64,000 nt of DNA from JAVMKJ01 sp031732875 (GTDB lineage: Bacteria > Pseudomonadota > Gammaproteobacteria > Competibacterales > Competibacteraceae), in assembly GCA_031732875.1 (NCBI GenBank), contig JAVMKL010000276.1, forward strand, positions 10,647-74,646, written 5' to 3'. The notes beneath the pieces were generated by a model, which saw only the letters and a program-made list of their open reading frames with translations, searched no databases and had not been told where the DNA came from. The position numbers and the translations under genes are program-made. Below, piece by piece: positions 60,495 to 64,000 of the stretch. Numbering within the stretch: position 1 is the first letter of the stretch; each line of letters starts with the position of its first letter.

Positions 60495-61147
60495 GACCTA
60501 CTGCGCTACGGTCGCGAGAAACACACTGGAATTCTGGTGCCCTTGGCCCTGGCCGTGCCGCTGTGGTTCCTCAATCCGCTCTCCTTCTGGGCGGTGGTGG
60601 GCGGCTACTGGTCCCATCTGTGGCTGGACATGCTCAACGTGCGCGGGATCGATCTGTTCTGGCCCTCCTCGCTGCGAACGGCCTGATCGTGGAACGGAAC
60701 GGCGAATTGCGGGCGGTGGGCGCAAATCCGACCCACCACAACCTCTATCCGCTCCAGGCCCGACTCATCCAGGGCGAGCCGCTGCGGGTGGTGGCGGAAC
60801 GGGTGGGCATGAGCGGGCACACGCTGCGCTGGCTGGTGAGCCGCATCGATCAGAGCCGACTGTACTACCTGCTGGGCGAGGTGGAGATTCCCGACGGCCG
60901 GGGTCCGGCCATTACGGGGCGGCTCGACAGCGTGGATACCTACAACCCGGTCAGTTACCGGGGCGGCGTCCTGCGCCTGCACTACGCCCGCGCTGCGGAA
61001 CTGGGGCCGTGACTCGACCGCGTGGCCGCCCGGGGCGAGGTGGTGGTGCAGTTCTGGCTCAAGCCGGGCGAGGTGGCGGTGTCGCTGGGGGCGAGGAAGG
61101 AGCGGTGGGAGGAGCGGATACTGGTGCAGTTGAAGAGATTTTTGTGA
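60495..61147 (+). pseudogene. broken membrane metal-dependent hydrolase (YdjM/DUF457-like)
   Basis: Frame 1 (60495-60686) reads YGREKHTGILVPLALAVPLW, AVVGGYWSHLWLDMLNVRGI and DLFWPSS, the membrane part with the HxxD-type metal motif of YdjM-like hydrolases. After a frameshift near 60665 the protein continues as LIVERNGELRAVGANPTHHN, LRVVAERVGMSGHTLRWLVS and VSYRGGVLRLHYARAAELGP. It then meets an in-frame TGA (61010-61012) and ends GEVVVQFWLKPGEVAVSLGA. Both ends and frame are damaged. The N-terminal part before 60495 is missing. Confidence 0.65.
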
Positions 61148-61351
61148 GGGGGCGAATGGGAGATTTGATATCTTGGTGCTTAGCCGGTCGGGCAACGAGG
61201 GGTAGCGACATCACCTCGCTACCCGACCAGTTACTGAGCCGCGCTGCAACGCTTTCCCCTACGCTGGCCGACGCGTGCTGGTTTGCATTGATTGGCGAGG
61301 TCATGGACGCGACAGTAGACTTTCGGTGTACCCAGGCAAGGAGAAACTTCG

Positions 61352-62860
61352 ATGACTCGTATTCTGGTCCCTTTGCTGAGGGCGGCGATGATCCTGATTG
61401 TGACCACGGTCGTCGAGGCACAGACCATGCCGACCACGACGGAGGCAGTCGCCGAGCCGGCGAAGTCCGCGGACGCTGGAAAAACCCGGCAGCTTAGGAT
61501 CGCGAACCAGCCTTGGACCGGCGATTTTGATCGGATGATCGAGCGCCGGATCATTCGGGTCTACGTCCCGTACAGCCGCTCGCTCTACTTCGTCGACAAG
61601 GGGCGCGAGCGCGGTATCGCCGCCGATTTGATCCGGGACTTCGAGCGCTGGGTGAACCAAAAATACGCGAAGAAGCTGGGCAAGCGGCCGTTAACGGTCT
61701 ACATCGTGGCGGCCACGCGCGACAGACTGCTCGCGGACCTCGACGATGGCCTGGCCGACATTGCGGTCGGCAACCTGACCGTGACGGAGGAGCGCCTGAA
61801 GGTTGTGGACTTCGTCGCGCCCGACGAGAAGATCGCCAACATCGAGATCCTGGTGACGGGCCCCGCGTCGCCGGCCATCGCCTCGGTGGAGGATCTTGCC
61901 GGGAAGACCGTCCAGGTGCGGAAGACGTCGAGCTACTACGAGAGCCTGACCGTGCTGAACAACCGGTTCCAGCAGGCGGGCAAACCCGAGGTGGAGTTCG
62001 TCCTCGTGCCCGACGCCCTTGAGGACGAGGACATGCTGGAAATGCTGAACGCCGGGCTCCTCAATGCGATGGTGGTCGACGACTGGAAGGCGAAGATGTG
62101 GGCGCAGGTGTTGCCGAAGATCGAGCTCCACGAGGAGGTCGTGCTGCGCCCGGCCACGAAGAGGGGCTGGGCGATCCGCAAGAACAGCCCGAAGCTCGCC
62201 GCCGAACTCAACGAATTCTACACGAGCTTTGCGAAGAAGGAGGGGGTAATCCCGTACCGCCAGCGGCAGTACCTGAAGACCATCAAGGCGCTCTACAATG
62301 CGTCGGGAAGCGAGGACCAGCAGCGTTTCCAGTCGATCATCGCGCTGTTCGAAAAGTACGGGCAGAAATACAACTTCGACCCGCTGATGCTGGCCGCCCA
62401 AGGCTACCAGGAGTCGACGCTCGATCAGAACAAGAAGAGCCACGTGGGCGCAATCGGCGTGATGCAGGTCATGCCAGCCACCGGCCAGTCGCTGAAGGTC
62501 GGCGACATTCGGGTAACCGAAGCGAACATCCACGCTGGCGCGAAGTACATGGACCAGCTCATGGCCCAATACTTCAAGGACGCGAATTTCGACGAGCAGA
62601 ACCGGACGCTGTTCGCGTTCGCAAGCTACAACGCCGGACCCGGCAACATCTCGAAAATGCGCAAGGAGGCGAAAAATCGAGGACTTGACCCGGATAAGTG
62701 GTTCAACAACGTCGAGGTGGTGACGGCCGAGAAGATCGGGATGGAGCCGACGACATACGTGCGAAATATCTACAAGTACTATGTCTCCTACAAGCTCACC
62801 CAAGAAGCTCGCGCGACCGCGGAGAAGCTGAAACAGCAGGCGATCCCCGCGAAGAGCTGA
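61352..62860 (+). CDS. MltF-like lytic transglycosylase with substrate-binding domain
   Basis: 502 residues from the ATG at 61352 (AAGGAG at 61338-61343). A short N-terminal signal-like stretch (LVPLLRAAMILIVTTVVEAQ) is followed by a solute-binding domain type 3 (about 60-310; RGIAADLIRDFERWVNQKYA, DGLADIAVGNLTVTEERLKV). A C-terminal SLT lytic transglycosylase domain (about 330-480) has its catalytic Glu in GYQESTLDQNKKS, then GVMQVMPATG and FASYNAGPGNISKM. This is the MltF layout, cleaving peptidoglycan in the periplasm. Codon use differs from the chromosomal genes, so it probably came with the segment. Confidence 0.93.
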   Translation: MTRILVPLLRAAMILIVTTVVEAQTMPTTTEAVAEPAKSADAGKTRQLRIANQPWTGDFDRMIERRIIRVYVPYSRSLYFVDKGRERGIAADLIRDFERWVNQKYAKKLGKRPLTVYIVAATRDRLLADLDDGLADIAVGNLTVTEERLKVVDFVAPDEKIANIEILVTGPASPAIASVEDLAGKTVQVRKTSSYYESLTVLNNRFQQAGKPEVEFVLVPDALEDEDMLEMLNAGLLNAMVVDDWKAKMWAQVLPKIELHEEVVLRPATKRGWAIRKNSPKLAAELNEFYTSFAKKEGVIPYRQRQYLKTIKALYNASGSEDQQRFQSIIALFEKYGQKYNFDPLMLAAQGYQESTLDQNKKSHVGAIGVMQVMPATGQSLKVGDIRVTEANIHAGAKYMDQLMAQYFKDANFDEQNRTLFAFASYNAGPGNISKMRKEAKNRGLDPDKWFNNVEVVTAEKIGMEPTTYVRNIYKYYVSYKLTQEARATAEKLKQQAIPAKS

Positions 62861-63256
62861 AGCGCTTGCTTTTACACCAAACAGGAAGTTGGTGCTGGCG
62901 GTATCGGTCGGGGCGCCGCTTGCTCCCGCGTAAACTGCCGCATGTCGACGACGGTCTTCCTAGGACCGAAGTGCGTCGCCACGCTCGAGGACTGAAAGCT
63001 GAGCCGGGTAGTGTTCTAGACTTGGATGTACTAATACCCTAGAAGGCGCGATTTTTTGCACCTTGCAGGTGTATGTTGTCACTTTTCGGCGGAATGGCTC
63101 CATTCCGCCGAAAAGTGACATACATTTTGGAAATCCTCCATCTTTGGATCTGTCAGTCAACGGGTTAGAAAAAAAACACACCCCTATTTTCGAAATAAAG
63201 CTATCTCTCAAACCACATCCCATGCACGGGGCCAGTGCGATAAAGCGTGGTAACCG
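62861..63256. other. intergenic region with strong hairpin, no gene
   Basis: About 400 bp between the transglycosylase and the right recombinase copy. No credible gene. It holds a perfect 21-bp hairpin at 63077-63120 and, from about 63222, DNA shared with the left copy. The stretch 63130-63210 is AT-rich. Confidence 0.6.
63077..63120. repeat. perfect 21-bp hairpin
   Basis: The arm 63077-63097 (TGTCACTTTTCGGCGG and onward) and its exact complement 63100-63120 are separated by 2 bases. GTAT and ATAC just outside can extend the stem. It looks like two inward or outward facing ends of one insertion element joined together, but no transposase is present. Confidence 0.85.
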
Positions 63257-63858
63257 TTAGCCCTGCAATGCCCGATACAGCGTCCGCCGCGACACGTTGA
63301 GCGATTGCGCTACGGTGTCATGGTGTTTCCCTGCCCTATCAGCTTTCTTGCATGGGCGACCTGTTGCGGGGATAGAAGGAGCTTGCGGCCCATCTTCACC
63401 CCACGGGCGACCGCTGCCGAGCGGCCCGCCTTGGTTCGTTCCTGAAGCAATGACCGTTCGAGTTCCGCCAGTATCCCCACCATCTGCCACATCGCGCGGC
63501 CCATGGGCGTGGTGGTGTCAATGGCTTCCAGCGACCGGAAGGCCACGCCCTGCGCTTTCAGATTGTCCAGAAGGCCAATCAAGCCCCGCAGCGACCGGCC
63601 CAGCCGGTCGAGTTTCCAGACCGTGAGCGTATCACCTTCCGTGAGCGCCTTGAGGCACTTCGTCAACTCAGGCCGCCTGACATGCGCTCCGGTCGCCTTG
63701 TCGGTGAAGATACGCTGGCACCCCGCCTGCTTCAATGCGGCAAGCTGCAAGTCGGGGTCCTGATCTTCAGTCGAGACCCGCGCATAGCCGATGTTCATGG
63801 CCCTATTTTGTCCCTGATTTCTGGCACCACCAAGCCGTTGATTTAACAGGGGTGCGAA
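63222..63858 (-). repeat. right copy of the recombinase-containing inverted repeat
   Basis: Reverse-orientation partner of 57032-57676, including about 60 bp upstream of the recombinase ATG and about 35 bp downstream of its stop. Together the copies bracket about 5.5 kb of unrelated genes. Confidence 0.85.
63257..63798 (-). pseudogene. serine recombinase, second type, frameshifted copy
   Basis: From ATG 63798 it reads IGYARVSTEDQDPDLQLAAL, VWKLDRLGRSLRGLIGLLDN and MWQMVGILAELERSLLQERT, nearly the same as the 57-kb copy, with one codon missing (FRSLEAIDT against FRSLTEAIDT). Near 63328-63333 one base is lost compared with the left copy, so the frame ends early at 63310 (GQGNTMTP). The true C-terminal helix-turn-helix (HDTVAQSLNVSRRTLYRALQ) continues in another frame to 63257. 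The DNA-binding end is therefore not fused to the catalytic part, and activity is doubtful unless this is a sequencing error. Confidence 0.85.
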
Positions 63859-63860
63859 GG

Positions 63861-64000
63861 CTACCGGCTATTCCAACCGGGACGGTAGTAGCAGCGGTGA
63901 TAGTAGCAGTAGGGATAATAGTGATGGTGGCGATGGTAATAGTGCCGATGGTAATGGCAGTGGCGATAGCCGTGTGACCAATAGCAGTGGCGGACGTAGC
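63861..64000 (-). CDS. histidine/tyrosine-rich protein, C-terminal part only
   Basis: The minus-strand frame open to the window edge and ending at TAG 63861-63863 encodes 45 visible residues made mostly of His, Tyr, Arg and Cys (HCHYHRHYYHRHHHYYPYCY, ending RPGWNSR). Low-complexity tails of this kind occur on small exported proteins of proteobacteria and may bind metal ions. Only the end is in the window, so no family can be named. Its stop lies a few bases from the end of the recombinase repeat. Confidence 0.6.
   Translation of the reverse strand, partial: YVRHCYWSHGYRHCHYHRHYYHRHHHYYPYCYYHRCYYRPGWNSR

Noticed and set aside
63880..64000. Plus-strand GTA/GGT repeats read as a CRISPR-like or microsatellite array
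   Set aside because: There are no regular direct repeats with unique spacers; the pattern is explained by His and Tyr codons of the minus-strand protein.
1..64000. CRISPR arrays, rRNA genes, replication origin
   Set aside because: No regularly spaced repeats with spacers, no rRNA-like sequence and no dnaA-box cluster were seen on reading both strands.

Overview
The window looks like a piece of a GC-rich gammaproteobacterial chromosome. The strongest evidence is the conserved order mutL-miaA-hfq-hflX-hflK-hflC-DUF2065-hisZ-purA, with rnr-rlmB nearby, together with hemC-hemD-hemX-hemY, dapA-bamC and gcvR-bcp. A Competibacteraceae-like sewage or sludge gammaproteobacterium would fit, but that placement is inference and there is no rRNA gene here to test it. 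Left and middle part (1-42 kb), mostly housekeeping: a fatty-acid oxidation pair (acyl-CoA dehydrogenase, SDR dehydrogenase), an esterase, argH, the heme operon hemCDXY, a ferredoxin-type reductase, ubiD, a TRAP transporter of the mannitol/chloroaromatic class, rlmB-rnr, a tRNA-Leu(CAG) with a near-consensus promoter, the mutL to purA superoperon, dapA-bamC, gcvR-bcp, phoH and a cardiolipin synthase. Two accessory genes interrupt it at 12.2-16.5 kb: an AlbA_2/Schlafen-type ATP-binding protein and a large PHP plus SMC-like ATPase of the TrlF type. 42-52.5 kb, signalling and proteostasis: two divergent Hsp70 proteins in an operon with a DUF2760 protein, a CheY/PilH-like response regulator, a VWA lipoprotein followed by an ECF sigma factor and its probable anti-sigma partner, and a membrane-anchored Ser/Thr kinase. 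The longer Hsp70 seems to start at ATC and carries palindromic repeat DNA translated in frame. 52.5-64 kb, an accessory zone rich in decay and recombination genes: a dead putative molybdenum-carrier gene, a truncated IS630 transposase, a serine resolvase overlapping a double-cupin gene and preceded by a cluster of palindromes, and a probably Fur-controlled cupredoxin-FTR1 iron uptake operon. The most unusual part runs from about 57.03 to 63.86 kb: two related serine recombinase genes lie in inverted orientation (the right one frameshifted) and enclose AT-rich genes of unknown function, two attC-like integron recombination sites, a possible HEPN-like gene that fills one cassette, an AbrB-type antitoxin with a truncated toxin remnant, a broken membrane hydrolase gene, an MltF-like lytic transglycosylase and a perfect 21-bp hairpin. 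This segment is my best candidate for a novel mobile unit.
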